DNA of 64,000 bases, from the NCBI RefSeq assembly GCF_000729995.1, contig NZ_JNFG01000202.1:186001-250000 (forward strand), read 5' to 3'. The DNA comes from Caballeronia sordidicola (lineage in GTDB: Bacteria; Pseudomonadota; Gammaproteobacteria; Burkholderiales; Burkholderiaceae). Shown here piece after piece: positions 17,362 to 25,362 of this stretch. How positions within the stretch are numbered: the first letter of the stretch is position 1; every line of letters begins with the position of its first letter. Made by a program: the position numbers and the translations under genes. The notes beneath the pieces are model-generated. The model was given only the letters and a program-made list of their open reading frames with translations, was not told the DNA's origin and searched no databases.

Positions 17362-18150
17362 TCAACGCCTCAACACCACCGCAGTCGCTTCATCCGCCGG
17401 GAAAAACAACTCGATCGCCAGCTCAGACAACGTAATATCGATCGGCGTACCGAACATCATCGTCGTACTAATGAATGACAGCTGTCCCACAGCCGTGCTC
17501 AGCACGAATGGGATAACGATAGAGGATTCCCCCGCGTCATCCCGACTGGATCCCCCCGGATAACTCTTCAACTCATCGCGCAATGCGCCCAACTGCGGAT
17601 CGGCCGTGAGTGCGATTTGACGTTCCAACCGTTCCAGCAAATGCGTGCGCCATTGCGCGAGATTCACAATCTTCGACGCCAACCCTCGCGGATGCAGACT
17701 CAACCGCAGCACATTCACCGGCGCCTCGAGCAGAGACGGATCAGCATCGGCGATAAGCGTAGCAACCGCACCATTCGCCGACACCAAGTTCCAATGCCGG
17801 TCGATAGCCAATGCCGGATACGGCTCATGCCCCTTCAGGATTTGCTCGACTGCGGTTCGGGCGGGCTGCATCGATTGATCCGTGAGTGAGCGCTCCTGAA
17901 ACACCGGCGCGAATCCTGCCGCTGTCAGCAACTCGTTTCGTTCACGCAGCGGCACATCGAGATACTCGGCGAGCCTCAGCACCATCGCGCGGCTCGGTGC
18001 AGCGCGCCCCGTTTCGATAAAACTCAGATGCCGACTCGAAATCTCCGCTTCGCTGGCCAGATAAAGCTGGCTCATGCGCCGTCGCTCGCGCCAGTGCCTG
18101 ATCATTGGGCCAATACCGATACCAACAGCCATCGCAGTCAATGTGTTCAT
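17362..18150 (-). CDS. XRE transcriptional regulator with MmyB-like ligand domain
   Basis: 262 residues. The N-terminal helix-turn-helix covers about residues 15-75 (IRHWRERRRMSQLYLASEAE, SSRHLSFIETGRAAPSRAMV). From about residue 100 follows the MmyB-like domain (PALAIDRHWNLVSANGAVAT, LRLSLHPRGLASKIVNLAQW), a PAS-like fold that binds small, often fatty-acid-like ligands in actinobacterial members. It is divergent from the SnoaL-like gene at 18292, and a perfect palindrome at 18185-18201 sits in the shared promoter, so it probably controls that gene and itself. The start at 18150 is the first ATG; a second in-frame candidate is Met8. Confidence 0.85.
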   Translation of the reverse strand: MNTLTAMAVGIGIGPMIRHWRERRRMSQLYLASEAEISSRHLSFIETGRAAPSRAMVLRLAEYLDVPLRERNELLTAAGFAPVFQERSLTDQSMQPARTAVEQILKGHEPYPALAIDRHWNLVSANGAVATLIADADPSLLEAPVNVLRLSLHPRGLASKIVNLAQWRTHLLERLERQIALTADPQLGALRDELKSYPGGSSRDDAGESSIVIPFVLSTAVGQLSFISTTMMFGTPIDITLSELAIELFFPADEATAVVLRR

Positions 18151-18184
18151 GTTCGTACCTTATCAAACCGCCGCTCGTGGCTCC

Positions 18185-18201
18185 ATTACCTGCCAGGTAA
18201 T
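18185..18201. promoter_or_regulatory. Operator-like perfect palindrome in divergent promoter
   Basis: ATTACCTGCCAGGTAAT: two 8-base arms (ATTACCTG / CAGGTAAT) around one central base. It lies 35 bases from the XRE start and 91 bases from the SnoaL-like start, a position expected for autoregulation plus control of the divergent gene. Confidence 0.7.
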
Positions 18202-18291
18202 CGACTCACGACATGCGCGTCCCGATGATTGCTCCCAGGCCGCGCTAATCCAGTGCCGCCATAGCCTCGAAGACTATCGAAGGAGAGAATC

Positions 18292-19017
18292 ATGACTGAG
18301 CATGACGTGCTGGTGGGCCGTTATATCGATACATGGAACGAGACGAATCCGTCGCGACGGGACGCTCTCGCCGTGCAGGTGTTGCTCGACGGCGCTCGCT
18401 ACACCGACCCCATGATGAGCAGCACCGGCCCGAACGGATTCGCCGAGATGATCGGCGCATTTCAGGCGCAAATGCCGGGGTTGACGTTCGAGCGAGTCGG
18501 CGGAATTGATGCGACGGGCGCGATGGTGCGCTTCAGTTGGCGTCTGGTCGATGCCACCGGCCGGCAACTGGCGAGCGGGACGGACGTCGGCGAATTTTCC
18601 ATCGATGGACGGTTCGCCGGCATTACCGGCTTTCTCGACAGTACGCTGATGGGCCCGGCATGGTGCGTGGAGAAGTCCGCCGCGTTTTGGGCTGCTCCCG
18701 ACTTCAGCCGGCCGAGCGATGAACTGGCGGCGGATATCGAAGGATATTGGCCGGGTTTGCACGCGCCGTTGAAGGGCGTGGAGGCCTATGTGCGGCCGCT
18801 GCATGAACTGCTGCGCCACGTTCCGGATTTCAGGCTGGAGGTCGCCGACCACGCGAGTCGCGGCGATACAGTCTTCATCCGATGGATTGCCACGGGGACG
18901 CACGGCGATGTGCCGCTGCGCTTTGAAGGAGTGGACTGCGTGCGTCACAGCAATGGCCAAGTTTATGAAAACCGGATCTACTGCGATCATCCGTTGATTC
19001 GTGAGTTGAACCGCTAG
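18292..19017 (+). CDS. Tandem SnoaL/NTF2-like fold protein
   Basis: 241 residues made of two NTF2-like halves. The first covers about 5-120 (VLVGRYIDTWNETNPSRRDA, GFAEMIGAFQAQMPGLTFER, FDVGEF-like strand GTDVGEFSIDGRFAGITGF). The second covers about 135-241 (WPGLHAPLKGVEAYVRPLHE, HVPDFRLEVADHASRGDTVF, RFEGVDCVRHSNGQVYENRI). SnoaL-like proteins are cone-shaped cyclases, isomerases or binding proteins. The substrate is unknown. AGGAGAG lies 8 bases before the ATG. It is paired head-to-head with the MmyB-type regulator, as seen in many regulator/detoxification gene pairs. Confidence 0.8.
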   Translation: MTEHDVLVGRYIDTWNETNPSRRDALAVQVLLDGARYTDPMMSSTGPNGFAEMIGAFQAQMPGLTFERVGGIDATGAMVRFSWRLVDATGRQLASGTDVGEFSIDGRFAGITGFLDSTLMGPAWCVEKSAAFWAAPDFSRPSDELAADIEGYWPGLHAPLKGVEAYVRPLHELLRHVPDFRLEVADHASRGDTVFIRWIATGTHGDVPLRFEGVDCVRHSNGQVYENRIYCDHPLIRELNR

Positions 19018-19110
19018 CGGAATCGGCGAGCATGTTCTTCTTCGATCGGGCAGGGCGCTCGGGCCGACATGCCTGACCTGGCGCCCGAGCCCCCGAGCCC
19101 CCGAGCGCAC

Positions 19111-19491
19111 TCAGACTTCGTCGTCGTCCAGATCGTCAGGACCTTGCAGGTCCGTTTGTCCCGCTTCACCGCGTATTGCCCGACGCTTTCGCTGCACATG
19201 GTAGGCCGTCAGCACCGCGTGCACGACCATGTCCAGCGCCGGCTTCGCGTTGCCTTGCTTGTCAGTCCAGGTTTTCGGCGTGAGTGCGCCGGCGAGCGAT
19301 ACGCTGTCGCCGTCATCGAGCGCCTGGAGCGCGTCCTTGACGGTGTCGTCGAAGGCGATCACGTTCACGAACAGGCTCTCGCCGTCGCCCGCCGAAGCGC
19401 GAACCCGGCATGTCACGAAGTGAGTGCCGTGCTGACCCGTACGCACTTGCGCCGTGCCGTAGAGACGTCCGGAAACCAGGCCGTCGATCAT
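19111..19491 (-). CDS. SSB-like single-stranded DNA-binding protein (paralog)
   Basis: 126 residues from ATG 19491 (MIDGLVSGRLYGTAQVRTGQ), chosen because GGAGAGG lies 6 bases upstream. One OB-fold domain (FVTCRVRASAGDGESLFVNV, DSVSLAGALTPKTWTDKQGN, LDMVVHAVLTAYHV) fills residues 1-100. The tail is basic then acidic (QRKRRAIRGEAGQTDLQ, DDLDDDEV); it lacks the classical DDDIPF tip by which housekeeping SSB recruits partners. The main ssb gene is expected elsewhere, so this is a second, perhaps specialised SSB. Confidence 0.8.
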   Translation of the reverse strand: MIDGLVSGRLYGTAQVRTGQHGTHFVTCRVRASAGDGESLFVNVIAFDDTVKDALQALDDGDSVSLAGALTPKTWTDKQGNAKPALDMVVHAVLTAYHVQRKRRAIRGEAGQTDLQGPDDLDDDEV

Positions 19492-19673
19492 GGTGTGCCT
19501 CTCCAAAATTCAGCGATTGTCTCACTCGCGCGCAGACGTTTCACGGCGGCATGGATCAGGTGGGATTTAAATCGTGTTTGCCTGGCGGTCGAAGCAGCAT
19601 CAAGCATTCAACCCGTTCGGAATTTAACGAGGTGCCACTACCTTGCGCGCTCGCCGTGCGCATCTGTGCACGT

Positions 19674-20027
19674 CTACTTCCGCTTCGCTTCCTCTAGACA
19701 CGCTGCCAGCTTCTCGAAATAGTCGAGCGCCTTGCGCGTGGGTACGACTGTCTTGGACCGAAGATCCGTGCTCGATTCGTCGACCGAGACAAGTCCTTCC
19801 TGTCTGAGTCGCGCGAGTTTGCGGTGCACCGTCGCCGGCGCGCCCGCAGCCGATAACGCCATCGTCTCGGTCACGGTCAGCGTACGCCCCGCGTGCCAAG
19901 CCGCCGTCAGCGCCTCGAGCAGCCGTTCTTCGGCGGCATCGAGTTTGGGAACGGACGGCAACGCCTGTACCGCCTGAGCGAGGTTCAGGAAGCGAAAATA
20001 GGTATCTACAAGGTGTTTTTTTGCCAT
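19674..20027 (-). CDS. Small winged-helix DNA-binding protein
   Basis: 117 residues from ATG 20027 (MAKKHLVDTYFRFLNLAQAV); the longer frame to 20048 has no better site. A MarR-like winged helix is visible: AEERLLEALTAAWHAGRTLT, the recognition region MALSAAGAPATVHRKLARLR and the wing LVSVDESSTDLRSKTVVPTR, then a C-terminal helix. It is likely a small transcription regulator; the target is unknown. The upstream 100 bases are AT-rich (TTGATAATTAAATG near 20098-20110) and fit a promoter. It may share a unit with the SSB-like gene downstream, 182 bases away. Confidence 0.7.
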   Translation of the reverse strand: MAKKHLVDTYFRFLNLAQAVQALPSVPKLDAAEERLLEALTAAWHAGRTLTVTETMALSAAGAPATVHRKLARLRQEGLVSVDESSTDLRSKTVVPTRKALDYFEKLAACLEEAKRK

Positions 20028-20405
20028 GGTGGCGGACTCAAAATCCATCTGTGAATCATAGCATCGCCAGTAAACTGCTTCCTGAACCCTTATCAGTTTG
20101 ATAATTAAATGTTACGATTTGTGAAAGAGGGTGTGTATCAGCGCAAGAAGGTGACGCGCACCTAGACCTGAGAGAGATTAAAAAAACGAGCGCGTTGCCC
20201 TGCGGCTGGAAGCAGGGCAACGTAGCCGATCGAACAAACTAAAAGGCGTCACGTACGCATCGCAAGGCGGCAATAGCGATGTGCTTCAGCACGCAACACA
20301 CGTGCGACTCAAAAGCCGCACGCATGCGGTTCACGCTGCGGCCTGATCTTTCTTTGCGCAACCGCGAGAAACGGTCGGATTGACAGACGCCGTAACGCCT
20401 TGTCC
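20028..20405. other. Intergenic region, 378 bp
   Basis: Contains the AT-rich presumed promoter of the winged-helix gene near 20090-20125 and a terminator hairpin at 20193-20222. The remaining 180 bases after the membrane protein gene hold only a Cys/Arg-rich minus-strand frame that does not look like a protein. Confidence 0.5.
20181..20222 (-). terminator. Intrinsic terminator, minus strand
   Basis: Perfect stem CGTTGCCCTGC / GCAGGGCAACG (20193-20203 / 20212-20222); on the minus strand it is followed after six bases by a run of seven T. It should end transcription from the membrane protein gene at 20406-20975. Confidence 0.8.
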
Positions 20406-20975
20406 TCAACGTGGGCGCGATGCCCGATGCATCGACGCATGCATACGCGTGACAAACCAAAGACCCAGCTTGAGCGTGTAGATAATCACGAGCGTACCGG
20501 TCAGATCCCCGATGAACATTACGATAAAACGTTCACCGACATTGACGGTATCGCCCGCCAGTGCACACCACGCTTGCTGCATAGCCGGCCCCGCGAGCGC
20601 ATAGAGGAGAATCAGGACCAACAGACGTCCGGCCGTGAGATTCACGAGTGACGCACTGAGTCCGAGTTTGCGCCTGGCGAAGAGGTACACGAGATACGGC
20701 GCGAGCGCCGAAATAATGCCGCCGAATGTCGCGCGAACCGGATCGTCCGGGAAATAATAAAAGAAACAACTGATCCACGACGCGATGAGTATCCCAATCG
20801 CACCCAGCGCGCCGAACAACAGCGTGCACAGCAGACGGATGCCGGCAGGCAGGTAGATCCAGTTGACGCCGCGCACGAACTCCGAATGCCTGAAAATCCA
20901 TTCATTCGCGACCAGCGCCAGCAGGAAGACGAGGATAGTGCCGCAGACCACGGCGAGGTGATGACGGATATACAT
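20406..20975 (-). CDS. Integral membrane protein, MASE1-like
   Basis: 189 residues from ATG 20975 (MYIRHHLAVVCGTILVFLLA). Six or so hydrophobic helices fill the protein: LAVVCGTILVFLLALVANEW, IRLLCTLLFGALGAIGILIA, ATFGGIISALAPYLVYLFAR, LTAGRLLVLILLYALAGPAM and FIVMFIGDLTGTLVIIYTLK. The features NWIYLPAGIRLL and FIGDLTGTLVIIY recall the MASE1 sensory membrane domain, but no kinase, GGDEF or other output domain follows; the gene ends with a short basic tail. No clear ribosome site precedes the ATG, so the start could be upstream. Function unknown; possibly a free-standing sensor or transporter. Confidence 0.7.
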   Translation of the reverse strand: MYIRHHLAVVCGTILVFLLALVANEWIFRHSEFVRGVNWIYLPAGIRLLCTLLFGALGAIGILIASWISCFFYYFPDDPVRATFGGIISALAPYLVYLFARRKLGLSASLVNLTAGRLLVLILLYALAGPAMQQAWCALAGDTVNVGERFIVMFIGDLTGTLVIIYTLKLGLWFVTRMHASMHRASRPR

Positions 20976-21305
20976 AGCTAAATCAGGAGCCCAAACGCGG
21001 TCGCGCGCAAGCCGGCGGGAGGCAAAAACTGAACCGTCGCCCGGCACGTTGCTAACGTCACCCGGGCTGCTGTGATTGATGAACGATATGTGCTTTACCA
21101 GCTCAATTCTATCAGCGCACCTCGAAATGCTCGCGGCGCGAGCCCAATCCAGCGAGCATCGGGCGAGAAGGGGCGCTCAACAAAAGAAATGTTGTGTCAC
21201 ACCCTGCTGGCAGTCGTAATTCGGAGTTACCAACTTGAAACATTTAAGCCGGGTCGTTCCGCTAAGATTTACTCAACGAACCTACTCCGTTGAGGTGCAC
21301 TTAAA
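20976..21305. other. Intergenic region, 330 bp
   Basis: Divergent promoters for the membrane protein (minus) and the first YXWGXW-type gene (plus). A TTGAAA / TAAGAT pair at 21235-21268 has 22-base spacing, too wide for a normal promoter. No gene or repeat recognised. Confidence 0.4.
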
Positions 21306-21635
21306 ATGAACAACAAACTGAAGACTTCCATTCTTGCCGGCGCAATTGCAATCGGGGCGCTCGGAATTTCTGGCGCGGCGATGGCCCAGGTGCGCGTTGG
21401 TATCAATGTCGGCGTGCCCGTGCCGGTGTACGTTGCGCCGCAGCCGGTCTACGCACCGCCACCGCCACCCGTCGTCTACGCGCCGCCCCCGCCAGTGTAT
21501 GTAGGCGCGCCGGTCGTGGTAATCGGCTGGCACGGCGATCGTTACTGGGACGGCCGCCGCTACTGGAACCGTAACGACTGGAACCACTATCACGGCGGGC
21601 ATTACGACCATTACGACCATCGCGGCTACCACTAA
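21306..21635 (+). CDS. Small exported Pro/Tyr/Trp-rich protein (YXWGXW type), copy 1
   Basis: 109 residues. Signal peptide MNNKLKTSILAGAIAIGALG with cleavage after AAMA. Then QVRVGINVGVPVPVYVAPQP, a proline/valine-rich stretch (PPPPPVVYAPPPP), a conserved core GWHGDRYWDGRRYWNRNDWN, and a His/Tyr/Asp-rich end. These YXWGXW-like proteins are abundant in Burkholderiales envelopes; their function is unknown and the His-rich tail could bind metal. It is a tandem paralog of the next gene, with a terminator between them. Confidence 0.85.
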   Translation: MNNKLKTSILAGAIAIGALGISGAAMAQVRVGINVGVPVPVYVAPQPVYAPPPPPVVYAPPPPVYVGAPVVVIGWHGDRYWDGRRYWNRNDWNHYHGGHYDHYDHRGYH

Positions 21636-21686
21636 AGACGTCTGCGGTCCGCCTGAAGAGACAGCATCCGTCAGATATCTGGCCCC

Positions 21687-21717
21687 AAGGCCATCCGGCG
21701 AAAGCCGGGTGGCCTTT
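21687..21717 (+). terminator. Terminator between the two YXWGXW-type genes
   Basis: Stem AAGGCCATCCGGC / GCCGGGTGGCCTT with a GAAA tetraloop and a short T-run, about 50 bases after the first gene. Confidence 0.85.
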
Positions 21718-21909
21718 GTCTATAGAGGCGTCCCACTTTCCCTTCGGCACTCCCCAAGATTACGGTTTTTCATGATGTAACAAAGAGTAAGGTTTCAGCA
21801 GACGATACCTCCCGCTGCCGAACAACTTACAAAGTTGAAGTACCGGATTGAAGGCGATCCGCTATATTCGCTTCCACCTGAACAATGACGGCCAGAGGCG
21901 CGCCTTTAC

Positions 21910-22314
21910 ATGAACAAGCTAAAAAGCATCCGGATCCTGACTGGCGTTGCCGGTCTGTGCCTCGCGACGATATCCGGCCTTGCCCACGCCCAAGTGCGGC
22001 TGGGCATCAACATTGGTATTCCCGCGCCCGTGTACGTCGCGCCGCAGCCTTACTATGCGCCACCGCCGCCGCCGGTCATCTATCAACCGGCTCCCGTGTA
22101 CGCGCAGCCGCAGATCGTGATCGGCTGGTATGGCAATCGGTACTATGATGGCCGCCGCTATTGGGGACGTGATGAGTGGTATCGGCACAACGGTGGCCGT
22201 TATGGTCATGGCGGCCCGGGATACGGCGGTCATGGTGGGAACTACAACCACGGTGGGAATTACAACCATGGCGGGAATGGCGGCCACGGCGGAAACGGCT
22301 ACCACCACAATTAA
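21910..22314 (+). CDS. Small exported Pro/Tyr/Gly-rich protein (YXWGXW type), copy 2
   Basis: 134 residues. Signal peptide MNKLKSIRILTGVAGLCLAT, cleavage after GLAHA. The mature start QVRLGINIGIPAPVYVAPQP and the core IGWYGNRYYDGRRYWGRDEW match copy 1 almost residue by residue. The C-terminus differs: Gly/His/Asn repeats (GGNYNHGG, GGNGGHGG) replace the Asp/His tail, an internal expansion of about 30 residues. Secreted or periplasmic; function unknown. Ended by a strong terminator shared with fabI. Confidence 0.85.
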   Translation: MNKLKSIRILTGVAGLCLATISGLAHAQVRLGINIGIPAPVYVAPQPYYAPPPPPVIYQPAPVYAQPQIVIGWYGNRYYDGRRYWGRDEWYRHNGGRYGHGGPGYGGHGGNYNHGGNYNHGGNGGHGGNGYHHN

Positions 22315-22336
22315 ACGCCCTCGTTGGATGCATTAA

Positions 22337-22368
22337 AAAGGCCGTCCCGCGTAAGCGGGACGGCCTTT
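22337..22368. terminator. Bidirectional terminator between copy 2 and fabI
   Basis: Perfect 14-base stem AAAGGCCGTCCCGC / GCGGGACGGCCTTT with a GTAA loop, flanked by A- and T-runs, between two convergent genes. Confidence 0.9.
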
Positions 22369-22409
22369 GCTTTGTGCCGCGGAAGAAGCGTGCCGCTGCT
22401 ATCGGATTA

Positions 22410-23207
22410 TTACTCCGACACCGCTTGCGCACCCATCCCGCCGACCACCGCATTAAATCCGCTATCGACGTGGACGATCTCGGCGCTCACGCCGCCCGCC
22501 AGATCCGACAACAGGAACGCGGCCACATTGCCGACCTGATCGATGGTCACGTTGCGCCGCAACGGCGCGTTGTTTTCGACGAACTCGAGAATCTTGCCAA
22601 AACCCTTGATGCCGCTCGCTGCCAGCGTCTTGATCGGACCCGCCGAAATGCCATTCACGCGCACGCCCTTGTCTCCAAGCGACACCGCCAGATAACGCAC
22701 GCTGGCCTCAAGCGATGCCTTGGCCAGGCCCATCGTGTTGTAGTTCGGGATCGCGCGCTCGGCGCCCAGGTAACTCAGCGTGAGCAACGAGGCCTCGGGG
22801 GAGAGCATCGATTGCGCGGCTTTGGCGAGCGCCGGGAAGCTGTACGCGGAAATATCGTGGGCGATGCGGAAGTTCTCGCGCGTCATGCCGTCGAGGAAAT
22901 TCCCCGCGATGGCTTCGCGCGGCGCAAAGCCGATGGAATGCACGAGACCGTCGAGCGTGTCCCAGCGTTCTTTCAGCGAGACGAAGAGGGCGTCGATTTC
23001 TTCGTCGCTGCCCACGTCGCACGGAAACACGAGATCGCTGCCGAATTCGGTCGCGAACTCGGTGATGCGGTCCTTGAAGCGCTCCCCCACATAGGTAAAT
23101 GCGAGTTCGGCGCCTTCGCGCTTGCAAGCCGCGGCGATGCCATAGGCGATCGAGCGGTTCGATAACAAGCCCGTCAGCAGAATCCGTTTTCCAGCGAGAA
23201 ATCCCAT
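22410..23207 (-). CDS. fabI: NADH-dependent enoyl-ACP reductase FabI
   Basis: 265 residues. FabI makes the last reduction in each fatty acid elongation cycle. The short-chain dehydrogenase fold is seen in LAGKRILLTGLLSNRSIAYG, the FabI-type catalytic arrangement in LSYLGAERAIPNYNTMGLAK (Tyr-x6-Lys) and VNGISAGPIKTLAASGIKGF. This is the triclosan-sensitive enzyme class. The ATG at 23207 has TTAAGGAGC upstream. Divergent from yejA; the downstream terminator is shared with the convergent YXWGXW-type gene. Confidence 0.96.
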   Translation of the reverse strand: MGFLAGKRILLTGLLSNRSIAYGIAAACKREGAELAFTYVGERFKDRITEFATEFGSDLVFPCDVGSDEEIDALFVSLKERWDTLDGLVHSIGFAPREAIAGNFLDGMTRENFRIAHDISAYSFPALAKAAQSMLSPEASLLTLSYLGAERAIPNYNTMGLAKASLEASVRYLAVSLGDKGVRVNGISAGPIKTLAASGIKGFGKILEFVENNAPLRRNVTIDQVGNVAAFLLSDLAGGVSAEIVHVDSGFNAVVGGMGAQAVSE

Positions 23208-23437
23208 GAATGCTCCTTAAGAAGTCGATATCGCACATGCGCGGACTGAGCGCGCGCAAGCCTTGCGCACGTCGTTACAATGCCCGGGACAGTGGTTTTA
23301 GTAGAATTCTCTCACATCGCCTCATGTGGCTTAAGGCGCGCAGCGCTTAGGGCTTCCCGGAGTTAGCTCGAGAACGCTCTTAAGCGAGGCAGGCTGTTTT
23401 CCCGATCATCGATTCACTGGTACTTATAAAGGCACTC

Positions 23438-25327
23438 ATGGCGACTGGCTCCCGACGGGTCCTCGGTCTTCTGTTTGGAAGCTTGCTGATCGGCTTCGGC
23501 GGGCTAGCGGTACCGAAAGCGGCGTTGGCCGTGTATGCCATCGCGCAGTATGGCGAGCCGAAATATCCCGCTGATTTCAAGCACTTCGACTATGTGAATC
23601 CGGACGCGCCCCAGGGCGGCACGCTCGTTCTGGCAAATCCGAACCGGCTTACGAGCTTCGATAAATTCAATCCGTTCACGCAACGCGGCAACCCCGCGCC
23701 CGGGCTCGGCTATATGTTCGAGAGTTTGACAACGGGCAGTCTTGATGAGGTATCGACGGTGTATGGTCTGCTCGCCGATGACATCAGCATCGCGCCCGAT
23801 GGCCTCTCCACCACGTTCCACATCAACCCGAAAGCGCGCTTTTCGAATGGCGATCCGGTCACCGCGGAAGACGTCAAATACTCGTTCGACACGCTCAAAA
23901 GCCCGCAGTCCGCGCCGCAATATGCCGTGCTTTTCGGCCAGATTTCGCGTGTGGTCGTTCTTGATCCGCTGACCATTCGCTTCGACTTCAAGGTGCGCAC
24001 GCGGGAGATGCCGTTTATAGCAGGCTCGATACCGGTGTTCTCGCACAAGTGGGGGATGAAGCCCGACGGCAGCCACATTCCCTTCGATCAACTCGCGTTT
24101 CAGAAGCCGATAACAAGCGGCCCGTATCTCATCGAACAATACGACAACGGTCGCACGCTCACCCTCAAGCGCGACCCTTCGTATTGGGGCAACACGTTGC
24201 CGGTACGCGTGGGCACGTTTAACTTCGAGCGCATTACATACAAGCTCTATTCGGATGGCGTGGCGCGGCTCGAGGCGTTCAAGGCCGGTGAGTACGACGC
24301 GCTGGTCGAATATGTTGCGCGCAACTGGGTGCGTCGCGACATCGGCAAACGCTTTGACAACGGCGAGCTGATCAAGCGCGAATTCCGCAACCACAACGGC
24401 ACGGGCATGCAGGGCTTTTTCATCAACCTGCGCCGGCCGATTTTCCAGGACGTGCGCGTGCGTCAGGCCCTCGATCTGGCGTTCGACTTCCAGTGGCTGA
24501 ACCGGCAACTGTTTTTCAGCCAGTACACGCGCACCGACAGCTTCTTTGCAAACACCGATCTACAAGCGACAGGTAAGCCGAGCGCGGGCGAACTCGCGAT
24601 CCTCTCGCCTTTGCGCGCACAACTCGATCCTGTTGTATTCGGGGACGTCGTGAAGCAGCCCGACACCGATCCACCCGGGTCACTGCGCGCGAACCTGATC
24701 AAGGCGCGCAAGCTGCTGGCCGATGCGGGCTGGACGTATAGAAATGGCGCGTTGCGCAACGCGAAGGGCCAGCCGTTCGTGTTTGAGATCCTCGATGACT
24801 CGGGTGGTGGATCATCGATGGAACCCGTGGTCGCAACATACCAGCGCAACTTGCAGAAGCTGGGGATTGTCGCGAATTTCCGTACGGTCGACTTCGCATT
24901 GATCCAGAAGCGGTTGGACGCATTCGACTTCGACATGACGAGCCTGCGTATGCCCGACGTGCAGATTCCGGGCACCGAACAGGAGTCGCGTTTTGGCAGC
25001 AAGTCCGCCGATCAGCAGGGCTCGGATAACTATATCGGCGTGAAGTCGCCGGCCGTGGACTCAATCGTGCATACCTTGCTCGGCGCGCAGACACGCGAAC
25101 AGCTTCTCGATGCCACCCACGTGCTCGACCGGGTCCTGATGCATGGCTACTATGTAATCCCGCATTGGTACACGGCGTCGCATCGGGTGGCGTATCGAAA
25201 CACGCTCGCGTATCCGGCGACCTTGCCGCTGTATTACACCGCCGAGGACTGGATCACATCGATATGGTGGATCAAGCCACCTGCCGCCGCGTCCACCTCT
25301 GCGTCGGCCGCTGCGGCCGCCAAGTAA
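23438..25327 (+). CDS. yejA: Periplasmic peptide-binding protein YejA
   Basis: 629 residues, solute-binding protein family 5 with a Sec signal (LLFGSLLIGFGGLAVPKAAL). Landmarks: FDYVNPDAPQGGTLVLANPN, FKNPVTAEDVKYSF-like PVTAEDVKYSFDTLKSPQSA, and the C-terminal VIPHWYTASHRVAYRNTLAY with TAEDWITSIWW typical of YejA. It delivers oligopeptides, including microcin C in Escherichia coli, to the YejBEF permease. The C-terminal 15 residues are Ala/Ser-rich. First gene of the yejABEF operon; yejB follows after 35 bases. Confidence 0.92.
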   Translation: MATGSRRVLGLLFGSLLIGFGGLAVPKAALAVYAIAQYGEPKYPADFKHFDYVNPDAPQGGTLVLANPNRLTSFDKFNPFTQRGNPAPGLGYMFESLTTGSLDEVSTVYGLLADDISIAPDGLSTTFHINPKARFSNGDPVTAEDVKYSFDTLKSPQSAPQYAVLFGQISRVVVLDPLTIRFDFKVRTREMPFIAGSIPVFSHKWGMKPDGSHIPFDQLAFQKPITSGPYLIEQYDNGRTLTLKRDPSYWGNTLPVRVGTFNFERITYKLYSDGVARLEAFKAGEYDALVEYVARNWVRRDIGKRFDNGELIKREFRNHNGTGMQGFFINLRRPIFQDVRVRQALDLAFDFQWLNRQLFFSQYTRTDSFFANTDLQATGKPSAGELAILSPLRAQLDPVVFGDVVKQPDTDPPGSLRANLIKARKLLADAGWTYRNGALRNAKGQPFVFEILDDSGGGSSMEPVVATYQRNLQKLGIVANFRTVDFALIQKRLDAFDFDMTSLRMPDVQIPGTEQESRFGSKSADQQGSDNYIGVKSPAVDSIVHTLLGAQTREQLLDATHVLDRVLMHGYYVIPHWYTASHRVAYRNTLAYPATLPLYYTAEDWITSIWWIKPPAAASTSASAAAAAK

Positions 25328-25362
25328 ATCCACGCACTTAATCACTCAAGCGGACCGCGCCC

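Noticed and set aside
20239..20460. 73-residue Cys/Arg-rich minus-strand frame after the MASE1-like gene
   Set aside because: Overlaps the end of the membrane protein in another frame and has no domain character or ribosome site.
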